Positions 27,813-37,700 of a stretch of 64,000 nucleotides of DNA are shown here, piece after piece. The DNA comes from Cyclobacteriaceae bacterium (GTDB lineage Bacteria; Bacteroidota; Bacteroidia; Cytophagales; Cyclobacteriaceae): positions 124,001 through 188,000 of the forward strand of contig JAIBBC010000001.1 in NCBI GenBank assembly GCA_019694875.1. Reading direction: 5' to 3'. Position 1 is the stretch's first letter, and every line of letters starts with the position of its first letter. Below the pieces are notes generated by a model. The model saw only the letters and a list, made by a program, of their open reading frames with translations. It did not search any database and had not been told where the DNA came from. The position numbers and the translations under genes were made by a program.

Positions 27813-29063
27813 ATGGAGTTATACTATTCTTTTTCTGTCTTGATTGTGCTTACAGCCATCTTTTCATATCTGAATCTCAGGTATTTAAAGTTGCCATCGG
27901 CTATAGGCATCATGCTGCTGGCGATGATCGTATCAATCAGCCTGGTAATCGCGGGTAAATCTTATCCGGATATGTTTACCGGATTTACCGATATCATTGC
28001 GAGTGTCGATTTCACGGAAGTACTCATGGGCTCCATGCTGAACTTCCTGCTGTTTGCCGGAGCCATTCATATCAGCCTCCACGATCTGCGCAAGCAACGC
28101 ATTCCCGTGATGATCTTTTCCACGATTGGTGTAATCATTTCGACCTTCACCGTGGGAACAATCCTGTATTTCACGTTTATAGTACTCGGTGTAACGATTC
28201 CCTTCATCGAATGCCTGGTGTTCGGTGCGCTCATCTCTCCTACCGATCCAATTGCAGTAATCGGTATCCTGAAGAAAGCGGGCATTCGTAAATCACTCGA
28301 AATAAAAGTTGCCGGTGAATCTTTGTTCAACGATGGCGTGGCGGTAGTGCTGTTTGCCGTACTGTTACAGCTTGCGCGTGGCAGCGAAGTCGATTTAACT
28401 TTCCTGCACATCAGTGGATTGTTTTTGCAGGAAGCCGGAGGCGGATTGCTCATGGGGTTGCTCCTCGGGTTTATCGCTTCTCAGGGCATTAAGCGAATCA
28501 ACAGCTACAACGTTACGGTAATGATCACGCTCGCTGTGGTTATGGGCGGCTACCTGGTAACCCGGGCACTTCACATTTCCGGACCGTTAACGATGGTTGC
28601 AGCCGGACTTGTTATCGGTAACTACGGTAAAGCTGTTGCGATGTCGGTTGCTGACAAGGACTATCTCGATAAATTCTGGGAACTGATTGACGAAATTCTG
28701 AACGCGATGCTGTTCCTGATTATCGGTTTTGAACTGTTACTGATTCCAAACCTTCAGCAATACTGGCTCATCGGCCCGCTTACTATTTTAATTGTGTTGC
28801 TGGCTCGATTCTTTTCCATCTGGTTGCCGATCAAATTTGTTCCCAACATTGGCTCGTTCGATGCGCGCACGATAACCATTTTAGTATGGGGAGGCTTGCG
28901 GGGTGGTGTTTCCGTTGCGCTGGCATTAACAATTGATGATCATTTGCATCATAATTTGTTCATGGCGATTACCTATTACGTAGTAGTTTTCTCGATTGTA
29001 GTCCAAGGGCTCACCGTAGGTAAGCTTACGCAGATGCAAAAGGCCAACAAGCGCGTGAAATAA
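27813..29063 (+). CDS. CPA1-family Na+/H+ antiporter (NhaP-like)
   Basis: 416 aa with 11-12 hydrophobic segments. The central SPTDPIAVIGILKKAG followed by KVAGESLFNDGVAVVLF carries the paired acidic ion-binding signature of CPA1 antiporters. A later WGGLRGGVSVALAL is the conserved Arg-containing segment. It should exchange cytosolic Na+ (or K+) for H+ at the inner membrane. There is no C-terminal regulatory TrkA-type domain, the protein ending soon after the last membrane segment. It appears to be transcribed alone or with the TPR gene 50 bp downstream. Confidence 0.93.
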   Translation: MELYYSFSVLIVLTAIFSYLNLRYLKLPSAIGIMLLAMIVSISLVIAGKSYPDMFTGFTDIIASVDFTEVLMGSMLNFLLFAGAIHISLHDLRKQRIPVMIFSTIGVIISTFTVGTILYFTFIVLGVTIPFIECLVFGALISPTDPIAVIGILKKAGIRKSLEIKVAGESLFNDGVAVVLFAVLLQLARGSEVDLTFLHISGLFLQEAGGGLLMGLLLGFIASQGIKRINSYNVTVMITLAVVMGGYLVTRALHISGPLTMVAAGLVIGNYGKAVAMSVADKDYLDKFWELIDEILNAMLFLIIGFELLLIPNLQQYWLIGPLTILIVLLARFFSIWLPIKFVPNIGSFDARTITILVWGGLRGGVSVALALTIDDHLHHNLFMAITYYVVVFSIVVQGLTVGKLTQMQKANKRVK

Positions 29064-29113
29064 CGTTACGATTACAAATAAACAAGTATCTTCACAGGCG
29101 TTCCCACAACCGC

Positions 29114-29779
29114 ATGGAGTTTACTGAAGGCGATATCTTTTATACGATTATTGAAAACAAGTATCACCTGCACAAAGTGCTGAAGGTTGATCATGATTTC
29201 AATACGTATCACGTGCTCGGATATGCTCCGGCAGAAAAATTGCCTGATCCGGAAAAAGTCACTGAATTGAGTGTGTTCATCTACCATTTCCCGATCGATA
29301 AAAACGGTTTTGAAAATCCTGTGTTGTTCACCAAGAGCATTGTGAGCGATGAAGAACTGACCGGTTATCACGAATACCTGCGCCAGACACAAAGCATCGA
29401 CTCCATCATTCAGGAAGCAACGCGGTATTTTCACGAAGGGTATTCGTTAACCGATCAGAAGAAACACGAAGAGGCAATTGAAAAGTATTCGCGGGCAATC
29501 GACTTATTCCCTACATTATACGAAGCAATCGACAACCGCGCCTTTTGCAAAATGGATCTCGGTCGCTGGCATGATGCGATCGAAGATTTCAAAATGTCGT
29601 TAACCATCCACCCGTACAGCGCATTGGCAGAATTTTCAATCGGTGAATGCTACCTCAAACTTGGCGAAGTACACACTGCTAAGGAATACGTTCAACGCGC
29701 ACTTGCCATCGACCCCGACCACGAATTATCGAAGGAGTTTTTACAGCGTTTAGAGGAATCTTCTAAAACCCTCCGGTAA
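29114..29779 (+). CDS. TPR-repeat protein
   Basis: 221 aa without a signal peptide, so cytosolic. Residues 1-95 form a unique domain beginning MEFTEGDIFYTIIENKYHLH. Residues about 105-215 are three tetratricopeptide repeats (GYSLTDQKKHEEAIEKYSRA; LYEAIDNRAFCKMDLGRW; SIGECYLKLGEVHTAKEYV). TPRs mediate protein contacts; the partner is unknown. It lies between the antiporter and marC-like genes on the same strand, with a near-consensus -7 element TATCTTCA about 20 bp before the start. Confidence 0.85.
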   Translation: MEFTEGDIFYTIIENKYHLHKVLKVDHDFNTYHVLGYAPAEKLPDPEKVTELSVFIYHFPIDKNGFENPVLFTKSIVSDEELTGYHEYLRQTQSIDSIIQEATRYFHEGYSLTDQKKHEEAIEKYSRAIDLFPTLYEAIDNRAFCKMDLGRWHDAIEDFKMSLTIHPYSALAEFSIGECYLKLGEVHTAKEYVQRALAIDPDHELSKEFLQRLEESSKTLR

Positions 29780-29791
29780 GCTTCTTTTCTG

Positions 29792-29799
29792 TAACTTTG
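29792..29799 (+). promoter_or_regulatory. TAACTTTG -7 box right before the MarC-family start
   Basis: A perfect TAnnTTTG -7 element ends 4 bp before the ATG at 29804. If used, transcription would begin at or within a few bases of the start codon, giving a leaderless or nearly leaderless mRNA. Confidence 0.55.
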
Positions 29800-29803
29800 C
29801 GGT

Positions 29804-30373
29804 ATGAGTTTCAAAGAGATTTTTTCGGTAACGCTTATTCTTTTCTCCGTAATCGACATTCTGGGTTCAATCCCGTTTATCATTAACATCCGTAAACGCG
29901 AAGGACGAATTCATGCCGAAAAGGCAACCATCATTTCAGCCGTGCTGATGGTGGCATTTCTTTTCCTGGGCCAGTCTATTCTTAATCTGTTCGGACTTGA
30001 TGTTGCCTCATTTGCAGTTGCCGGTGCAATTGTGATTTTTATTGTAGCGATGGAAATGATCCTGGGCATTACCCTGATAAAAGACGATCCGGATGCGAAA
30101 GGAACCGGATCAATTGTTCCGATCGCCTTCCCGCTTATTGCCGGTGCCGGAACATTAACAACCATCCTGTCGCTGCGGGCCGTTTATGCCGAGATTAACA
30201 TTCTTGTCGGCATTGTGATCAACCTCATTTTCGTTTACGTTGTATTACGTTCGTCTGCATGGCTGGAACGTGTAATCGGGAAAGCCGGCTTCGCAGTGCT
30301 TCGCAGAATCTTTGGAGTTATCCTGCTGGCTATCGCTGTGAAGATTTTTAAAGATCACGTGTTTCCGTCCTAA
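29804..30373 (+). CDS. MarC-family integral membrane protein
   Basis: 189 aa with six predicted membrane helices. The opening VTLILFSVIDILGSIPFII, the KATIISAVLMVAFLFLG block and the central PIAFPLIAGAGTLTTILSL are diagnostic of MarC/YchE/YhgN proteins. Despite the name, a role in multidrug resistance was not upheld for MarC; transport of small metabolites is suspected. The gene has its own apparent promoter immediately upstream. Confidence 0.92.
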   Translation: MSFKEIFSVTLILFSVIDILGSIPFIINIRKREGRIHAEKATIISAVLMVAFLFLGQSILNLFGLDVASFAVAGAIVIFIVAMEMILGITLIKDDPDAKGTGSIVPIAFPLIAGAGTLTTILSLRAVYAEINILVGIVINLIFVYVVLRSSAWLERVIGKAGFAVLRRIFGVILLAIAVKIFKDHVFPS

Positions 30374-30485
30374 CACTCGTCTGCAAACAACAATTTTATA
30401 GTCAAACCTCTGGAACTCAGTAGGTATTTTTTCCAATATTACCTTACCTTTAACAGATTGTTATTGTAAGATTTTTATTTCGAAA

Positions 30486-31742
30486 ATGATGGCGAAGAAT
30501 TTTGTGAGGTTAGCTGTTGTTTGCTCAGCGCTCTGTACACTTTTGATGTTTAACGGTTGTTCTTCCGATGAAGACAAGGAGCCTAATATCACGGCTGCAG
30601 AAGGTCTGTTCATAAACGAAATTTCGGCTTCGGGAGACGATTGGGTTGAACTTTACAATTCTACCGGCAGCCAAAAAGACATTAGCGGTTATCGCATCCA
30701 GGACGATGGAGATGTTGACTATGAATTGCCCGATGGAACAACAGTTCCAGCCAACGGCTTCCTCGTAATTTATTGTGATGACACGAATACAGGCCTGCAC
30801 ACAAATTTCAAACTTTCTTCCGGTGGTGAAACGGTAACACTGAAGAACAGCAGCGGTGAAATAGCAGAAGCCGTTACCTATCCAAAGCTCGACAACGGCC
30901 AATCCTATGGCCGCTACCCTGACGGATCTGACAACTTTGCGATTTCTGGTAACACCAGTCAGGGATCTTCAAACGATGAAGCCAACGCACCTGCCATCAC
31001 CACTATTTTGCGCACACCCACAGTTCCGGCTTTAAATCAGGAAGTAACTATTCAGGCCGAGTTAACTAATACTGACCAGCTCAGCACAGTAAAACTGTAC
31101 TACAGTTTTGAAGGTGCTGATTACACATCGGCTGCCATGACAAAAGTTGGTAACTATTATACTGCAATAATTCCTGCCCAGGGAGCTGGCGTTACAGGAA
31201 CTATGAATTATTACGTTGAAGCGAAGAGTACAACCGGTGCCGTTAGCTACAAGCCATTCGATGCGCCTGCAGATTCATACCATTACCTGTTGAACAATGA
31301 TGCCTTGCCTGCACTCCATGTGAACGAGATCATGGCATCCAGTACAACGTGCTGCCCGGACGATGATGGTGGTGTTGACGAATTTGACGACTGGATTGAA
31401 ATTTACAACAGCAGCGCTTCTGCAATCGATCTGAGTGGCATGTATTTGTCAGACGATCTGAGCGATCCATTCAAATCGAAAATCCCGAACGGAGTAACGA
31501 TTCCGGCAGGTGGATTTTTGTTGTTCTGGGCTGACGAGCAGGGAAGCCAGGGGCCATTGCATATGAATTTTAAGTTGAGCAAAAGCGGAGAGTCTGTAGG
31601 CTTATTCTACATTGATGGCCGAAAAATCAGCAGCAAGGATTTCGGAGCACAGGATGATAACAAATCGTTTGGTGCCTTTGTCGATGGTGGTTCTACGTGG
31701 CAGCAGTTTACGAGTCCTACTCCTGGCGCTTCAAACAATTAA
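30486..31742 (+). CDS. Lipoprotein with two lamin-tail (LTD) domains
   Basis: 418 aa starting MMAKNF (ATG 30486 or 30489). The lipobox is FNGC. LTD 1 (about 38-150) has INEISASGDDWVELYNS and NGFLVIYCDD. An Ig-like central segment (165-275) follows. LTD 2 (about 285-410) has VNEIMAS, DDWIEIYNSS and GGFLLFWADE with a Cys pair TTCCPDD. Bacterial LTDs occur on secreted or surface proteins and are thought to bind polymers or other proteins. It is first in a same-strand cluster with DUF4956, HlyD, TolC and CotH genes, and it shares the LTD fold with the CotH protein. Confidence 0.85.
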   Translation: MMAKNFVRLAVVCSALCTLLMFNGCSSDEDKEPNITAAEGLFINEISASGDDWVELYNSTGSQKDISGYRIQDDGDVDYELPDGTTVPANGFLVIYCDDTNTGLHTNFKLSSGGETVTLKNSSGEIAEAVTYPKLDNGQSYGRYPDGSDNFAISGNTSQGSSNDEANAPAITTILRTPTVPALNQEVTIQAELTNTDQLSTVKLYYSFEGADYTSAAMTKVGNYYTAIIPAQGAGVTGTMNYYVEAKSTTGAVSYKPFDAPADSYHYLLNNDALPALHVNEIMASSTTCCPDDDGGVDEFDDWIEIYNSSASAIDLSGMYLSDDLSDPFKSKIPNGVTIPAGGFLLFWADEQGSQGPLHMNFKLSKSGESVGLFYIDGRKISSKDFGAQDDNKSFGAFVDGGSTWQQFTSPTPGASNN

Positions 31743-31766
31743 GTGATTTTAAATAACATGTAACCG

Positions 31767-32438
31767 ATGTTTGAACTATTCCCCGATCAGCCGGTATACG
31801 AATACCCCCAGCTGATAAATGTTCTGTACTGTTTTGCGTGGAGTTTTGTGTTATCGTCCATTATTGCCGTAACACACCGGCTCACGTTCACGGGTGAGTA
31901 TTATCCGAAAAACTTCTTTCAATCACTGATCCTTGGCTCAATTGTAACAGCCATGGTGATGATGGCCATTGGCGACAGTCTTGCGCGTGGCCTCGGAGTA
32001 TTTGGCGCCATGGCCATTATCCGGTTTCGCACCCGCATTGACGACCCGCGCGATGTACTCTTCCTGTTTGCTGCGCTCAGCACAGGCCTTGCCGTAGGTG
32101 TTTATGGCTTTACGGTTTCATTTGCCGGTACAATTTTGTTTTGTCTCGTTGCGGTTTTGCTGCATGTGTCGCCCTTCCGAAGCTTTACAAGCCCAAACAT
32201 GCTTTTCTTCAACCTGAAGAATACACAAGACCTGAATTCGGTTATCGGCATTATTGAGCAGCACACGGCCGCTCATCGTCTCGTTACCATTAACGTTTCA
32301 AAAAGCGGGGAGACGCGTTACCAATATGCGATCACCTTTCACAAAGAGCAGGAAAAAGATGTTCTGTTCAATGCGCTATTGGCAGTGGAAGGGCTGAGTC
32401 AACCAAAGATCACCGTAAACGAACCTGACAATGCCTAG
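31767..32438 (+). CDS. DUF4956 inner-membrane protein
   Basis: 223 aa. Four membrane helices lie in the first 135 residues, with the family core RGLGVFGAMAIIRFRTRI followed by DDPRDVLFLFAALSTG between TM2 and TM3. A cytosolic alpha/beta domain (about 145-223) follows. DUF4956 genes are usually found with VTC polyphosphate polymerase and CotH genes; its biochemical role is unknown. Here it overlaps the HlyD-like gene by 8 bp. Because no pump gene is present, it is the only inner-membrane multi-pass candidate to work with the adaptor and channel. Confidence 0.88.
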   Translation: MFELFPDQPVYEYPQLINVLYCFAWSFVLSSIIAVTHRLTFTGEYYPKNFFQSLILGSIVTAMVMMAIGDSLARGLGVFGAMAIIRFRTRIDDPRDVLFLFAALSTGLAVGVYGFTVSFAGTILFCLVAVLLHVSPFRSFTSPNMLFFNLKNTQDLNSVIGIIEQHTAAHRLVTINVSKSGETRYQYAITFHKEQEKDVLFNALLAVEGLSQPKITVNEPDNA

Positions 32439-33444
32439 CGACAAACACACCTCCGGCATTAACTGGTTTTACGGAGTGGTTGTAATTGTATTTGCAGCCA
32501 TGATCTGGATCAGCGCCAAATATTTCCGCGGAAGCGCGTACTCTTCTATCGGAATAACAGAAGTAAAAGAATACAAAATCAACTCCGAACGGTCGGCCCT
32601 GATTAAGTCGGTTCGCGTAGTCGCAGGTCAGCAGGTAAAAACAGGCGAGTTGTTAATTGAGCTCAGCAGCATCGAGCTCGAAATGGACATTGATAAAATC
32701 AGCAACCGGATAGTATTGCTGAAAGATGAACAGCAAAGTAAAGCACGGCTCATCCAGGCACAGGTAGACTACCTGCGTGCCGATCAGGGAATTCCGCTCG
32801 AAGAACTCGAAACCGAAATCGCGCAGACCAAAAGCGATATTCAGCTGAACAAAAAATTGACCAAGGAACTTGCCACAGGCAGCGATACATCTGTTTGGAA
32901 CGAGGCTGACAATCCGCTTCGCGTGAAGTTAAATTCACTCTACAAGCAGAAAGTACAACACAAGCAGGCCATGGTGATTAAAGAGGCTGATATCCGCCAG
33001 GAGGGTTTTATTGAGCAGCAACTGTTAAATAACCAGATCAAGTTGCTCGAACAGGAATTGGACCTTCTAAAAACAGAAAGAAGTAATCTTGTTAAGTATG
33101 CAAGCTCCGATGGCGTTGTTACCAGTGTTTACGTGAAGCCGGGTGAACAGGTAAGCTCATACACAGAATTGCTTGCAATAACTCCGGTGCGGCCAACAAC
33201 GGTAATCGGCTACCTGGCCGGGAAAAACAACAACACGTTTGTCGTGGGTGACTCCGTTCGCGTATCTGCCTATGGAAATGGCTCAATCAGAATTACCGGC
33301 CGCGTGATTGGCTATGGTGCAGTAACACAGTTGCCTGATATTCTTCAAAAGTCAACGGCAGTCAAAGCATTCGGACGAGAGGTGTTTATCGAGATTCCGC
33401 CTTCCAACAACTTCACCAATGGTGAAAAAGTACTAATCCGGTAA
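32431..33444 (+). CDS. HlyD/membrane-fusion-type periplasmic adaptor
   Basis: 337 aa with one N-terminal membrane anchor (WFYGVVVIVFAAMIWISA). A lipoyl/biotinyl half-motif follows (INSERSALIKSVRVVAGQQV, KTGELLIELSS), then a long coiled-coil hairpin (about 85-215), the second lipoyl half (ASSDGVVTSVYVKPGEQV) and a beta-barrel region (IGYLAGKNNNTFVVGDSVRV). This is the layout of adaptors that bridge inner-membrane pumps and TolC channels. The GTG/TTG question does not arise: the ATG at 32431 overlaps the DUF4956 end by 8 bp. The expected transporter partner is not encoded alongside. Confidence 0.87.
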   Translation: MPSDKHTSGINWFYGVVVIVFAAMIWISAKYFRGSAYSSIGITEVKEYKINSERSALIKSVRVVAGQQVKTGELLIELSSIELEMDIDKISNRIVLLKDEQQSKARLIQAQVDYLRADQGIPLEELETEIAQTKSDIQLNKKLTKELATGSDTSVWNEADNPLRVKLNSLYKQKVQHKQAMVIKEADIRQEGFIEQQLLNNQIKLLEQELDLLKTERSNLVKYASSDGVVTSVYVKPGEQVSSYTELLAITPVRPTTVIGYLAGKNNNTFVVGDSVRVSAYGNGSIRITGRVIGYGAVTQLPDILQKSTAVKAFGREVFIEIPPSNNFTNGEKVLIR

Positions 33445-33449
33445 GTATC

Positions 33450-34688
33450 ATGAGGCTGGCGTTCTTCTTCATCTTTCTTTTCACCGGAAGCTACCTTGCT
33501 GCGCAGTCGGGGTTCGGCTCTTTTATCAGCGCAGCGAAGAACGATCCTGCCGTAACGATGTTCGATCTTCAGGTCGATTATCTCAATCACCGTCCGTACC
33601 GCCTTGCACCGGTGCAAAAGTTTGAGTTCCGAACCGAGAGTAACCAGCTTGATCCTAACCGGCAGGAGTATGCACTTCGATTGAATCCTTCTAACCCTTG
33701 GGAAGTACGTCAAAACAACCTCTATTTTAAAGAGCTTAAATCCAGCCTTGCCCTTGAAAAGGGTGTTGTGTTAAAAGAGGCATTATTGCAGCGGTACATG
33801 CTGGTGGTTGAACTTGTTACGTATGCGAGCCTCCGCGACCTGGCGCAGCGCAAATTGGAACTTACCCAAACATCACTTTCGATGCTCGAGAAGCAACAAT
33901 TGTCGGGTTATTTCGATGGCGAAGATTATGTAGATATGAAGTTGGAAGAAATGGATAAGTCGGTGGAAACCGATGAAGCTGTTTACGAAGCTGAAAATGC
34001 AGTGCGCAAAGTTATCGCCATTTTTCCCGATGCGGCCCAAACCGCCAGGCAGTGGAACATTTCGGAAGTCATCACAATCGCACAAATAGAAAAGCTGCTC
34101 GACAGTTTGCAAACCGCGATGCCGGAGGCTACTACGCTTTCCTACTATCAAAAGAAAATTGATCTCGCAGACCGCGAATTCAAACTTGAGCGCAACAACA
34201 TTAACTTCGGATATATTCAGGCGAAATATCAGGACTTCCGCATCGATCAGGGAAGAAAGCCCTGGAGCATCGGGTTGGGAGTAACAATCCCAGTTTTCAA
34301 TCCAAACAAGGGTGACATGACCAAGCGCAGGCTTGAATCGATTGAGTCGCAGCAGGAATTAAAGGAAGCGAAAGTTGAAGCTGGCAAAGACCAGGTAAGG
34401 TTGCGCGAACAGCTGCGCGATCTTATTGCCAGCCACCGAAAGATTGAAGAGAAAATAAACGCTTTGAACGTAAGTTCTTTGGCGCGCACACTCAGCACCA
34501 TCCAAAAGAGCAACCCCTTAGCGAGCGTCCGGTTCCAAAGCAATCTGATTAAACTTGAAGAGCTTGCACTTAAACTGAAGCAAAACATTTTAACTACATA
34601 TACCGAATGGCTGGCCAGCACCGATGCTTTGCAGCAGCTGCCGCTTACAAACTATTTGTCGCGTAACCTCGAAACGCTCGCGGATTAA
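33450..34688 (+). CDS. TolC-like outer-membrane channel protein
   Basis: 412 aa with a signal peptide ending at SYLAAQSG. The sequence is mostly long amphipathic helices in two similar halves (about 100-190 and 220-400), and PWSIGLGVTIPVFNPNKGD is the strand segment typical of TolC/OEP family half-repeats. Five bases separate it from the adaptor gene, so the two are one transcriptional unit. It likely forms a trimeric tunnel. The helices are more divergent than in standard efflux TolCs, so the exported substrate cannot be guessed. Confidence 0.82.
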   Translation: MRLAFFFIFLFTGSYLAAQSGFGSFISAAKNDPAVTMFDLQVDYLNHRPYRLAPVQKFEFRTESNQLDPNRQEYALRLNPSNPWEVRQNNLYFKELKSSLALEKGVVLKEALLQRYMLVVELVTYASLRDLAQRKLELTQTSLSMLEKQQLSGYFDGEDYVDMKLEEMDKSVETDEAVYEAENAVRKVIAIFPDAAQTARQWNISEVITIAQIEKLLDSLQTAMPEATTLSYYQKKIDLADREFKLERNNINFGYIQAKYQDFRIDQGRKPWSIGLGVTIPVFNPNKGDMTKRRLESIESQQELKEAKVEAGKDQVRLREQLRDLIASHRKIEEKINALNVSSLARTLSTIQKSNPLASVRFQSNLIKLEELALKLKQNILTTYTEWLASTDALQQLPLTNYLSRNLETLAD

Positions 34689-34733
34689 GGTTACAAAACT
34701 TTACAGGTCATTATTAATACACCACGTCAGGGC

Positions 34734-37700
34734 ATGATGAAGAAGCTGTTTTTTGCACTATTCTTACTAACCGGTACCGCTGTTTCCGCACAGGTGGTAC
34801 TCAATGAAATTTGTCCGGCCAATGCCGATATAAATTACGATCCTGATTTCTACAATTTTTCTTCGTGGATTGAACTCCATAACTCCGGTACTTCAACCGT
34901 AAACATCGGTGGTTTCTATCTTTCCGATGATGAAAGCTCACCCCTTAAATGGCGTGTACCTGCCAACACCACCATTCCCGCCAACGGATTTATTATTTTC
35001 TGGTGTGACGATGAAGACACGGGCAGACACACAAATTTTTCGCTCGACAGTGATGGAGAAGATGTAGTAGTTTCCAATAGCGCGGGCCAGCTGATGGACA
35101 AGATCACGTTCCCAAAACAGTTCACCAACATTGCATACGGTCGTGTAACTAACGGAACAGGTGCATGGGCTTACCTCGCGGTACCGACACCCGGCACGGG
35201 TAACAACCCGGCAAGCGCTGCTCAACAATTAGCCAAGCCAAAGTTTTCCGTTAACGGTGGTCGCTACTCAAGCCCGGTTCAGGTTTCGTTATCGCACAGT
35301 AAAACAGGTGCTGAAATCCGGTACACCATTGATGGCAGTGAACCGATCAGTACATCAGCTTTGTACAGCGCCCCGGTTTCTATCAGTCAAACACAAACTA
35401 TAAAGGCAAAAGCATTCTTAACCGGATTTCTGCCCGGTGAAACAGAAACACAAACTTACTTCATCAACGAGCATGCGTTCTCGTTGCCCGTTGTTTCCAT
35501 TTCCATGAAACCTGAATATCTCTACGATAATACCATTGGAATTTACATTGAAGGAACCAACGGGGTGCCGGGTTATTGTAACGGCAATGCAGTCAACTGG
35601 AACCAGGACTGGGACCGTCATGCGGTTTTTGAATATTACGACAAAGATGGAAACCGTCTTTTTAATCAATCGGTAGATGTTCGTATCGGGGGCAACTGTT
35701 CGCGTAACCAACCGCAAAAGTCGTTTGCTATCAAGGCGCGCGATAAATACGGCAGCAACATCATGAACTATAAATTCTTCGACAATAAAAGCATCAACCA
35801 GTTTGGCGCGCTTATGCTTCGCAATTCCGGCAATGATTTTAACGTGACGATGTTCCGTGATGCATTCATGCAGGCGCTGCCGGTCGGGCAGATGGATGTC
35901 GACTACATGGAGTACCAGCCTGCGGTTCTGTACCTCAACGGTCAGTACATGGGTATTCAAAATCTGCGTGAAAAAATTGACGCTGACTTTTTCGAAAGCA
36001 ATTACAATGTCGACAAAGACAATCTCGATCTGATTGAAACGTGGGATCAGAACGTGCTCGAAGGGTCGTACGAAGGTTATGTGAATTACAAAAACACACT
36101 GGCCGGCATGAACCGTACTACGCAGGCTGCGTACGATTTCATCGATCAGCACATCGACATCCAGGAGTACATCAACTACCTGGTTTGTGAAATATACTTT
36201 GCCAACACCGACTGGCCGGGTAATAACATGAAGTTCTGGCGCGATGCTTCAGTTAACGGCAAGTTCCGCTGGGTTCTGTGGGATACCGATTTTGGATTCT
36301 ATCTCGTAGGTGATCCTGCGCATCCCACGTTAAATTTCGCTACTGCAACAGATGGCCCGGGCTGGCCCAATCCACCATGGTCGACCGAACATATTCGTTT
36401 TTGCCTGGAGAACCCGTTGTTCCGGGCACGGTTTATTCAAACCATGAACACGGCATTGAATACTACGTTCCAGCCCGACCGGGTGATCAGCATTGTCAAT
36501 CAGTTTCAAGCGGGCATTGCGCAGGAAATGCCTTTCCATAAAACGCGCTGGTGGGGCGACATGAACAGCTGGAATTATGAAGTTCAGCGTCTGCGTGATT
36601 TCACAACTACCCGTACTCCGTTTATGCGTCAGCATATGGCCGAATTTTTTGGTCTTGGTGAAATGGTTAACATTTCAACCAGCGTGGCGCAGGGCGAAGG
36701 CCAATTCAAACTCAACGGTGTTACCGCAGATGCAAACGCAACACAACCGTACTTTAAAAATTTGCCGGTGAAAATCGAGCCCGTACCGGCATTGGGGTAT
36801 GCATTCAAGGAATGGAAAATCCGCAAGAGACAATCGCAGGCTGTGCCTTTAATTACGTCCGGAACAACGTGGAAATACTTCGATCAGGGAAGTATGCAGG
36901 TGAACTGGAATACTGCTGCGTTCAACGATGCATCATGGGCTTCTGGTCAGGCGCAGCTTGGGTATGGCGAAGGCGATGAAGCAACAGTTGTAAGCTATGG
37001 GCCCGATGCCAACAACAAGTTTATCACTACGTATTTCAGAAAAACATTTTCTGTTGCCGACACCGTTGGCTTTGCGGCATTAACGGGAAGTATTTTGGTA
37101 GATGACGGAGCGGTAATCTACCTGAACGGAGTTGAAATGACCCGCATGACCATGCCCGGAGGAACGATCACTTATTCAACATTAGCGCTTGACGGAACCA
37201 TTGAAGGTTCGTATACCGCATTCACGATCCCGAAAGGATTGATTAAGCCCGGCACGAATGTGCTGGCTGTTGAGGTACACCAGATTAACGGCAGCAGTTC
37301 GGACCTGAGTTTTGATTTAACACTGAGCACTGTAAAGCTGGGAAGTGAAACGATCGAAACCTCTACCGAACCTGTTCAGGTTGATACTGCCCTTTCCGAC
37401 ATTAGCTACGAAGCCACGTTTGAACCGTTCGGAACGATTGTAAACAACATCATCATCAACGAAATCAGTACCACACCTTCTGCGCTGCTGGATAACAACG
37501 GTGAAGCCGAAGACTGGATTGAATTATACAATGCAGGATCACAGGCTGTAAACCTCGGTGGCCTGTATCTCACCGACAATTTGAATAACCGCACCAAGTA
37601 TCAGCTCCCTGCCGGTATCGGGTCGTTGCAGCCGGGCGCGTATAAAATTGTGTGGGCCGATGAAGATGTTGCGCAAGGCGCTGATCACCTGGGTTTCAAG

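Noticed and set aside
35418-36152. 244-residue minus-strand open frame inside the CotH gene
   Set aside because: It lies fully antisense to conserved CotH-domain codons and has no motif of its own.
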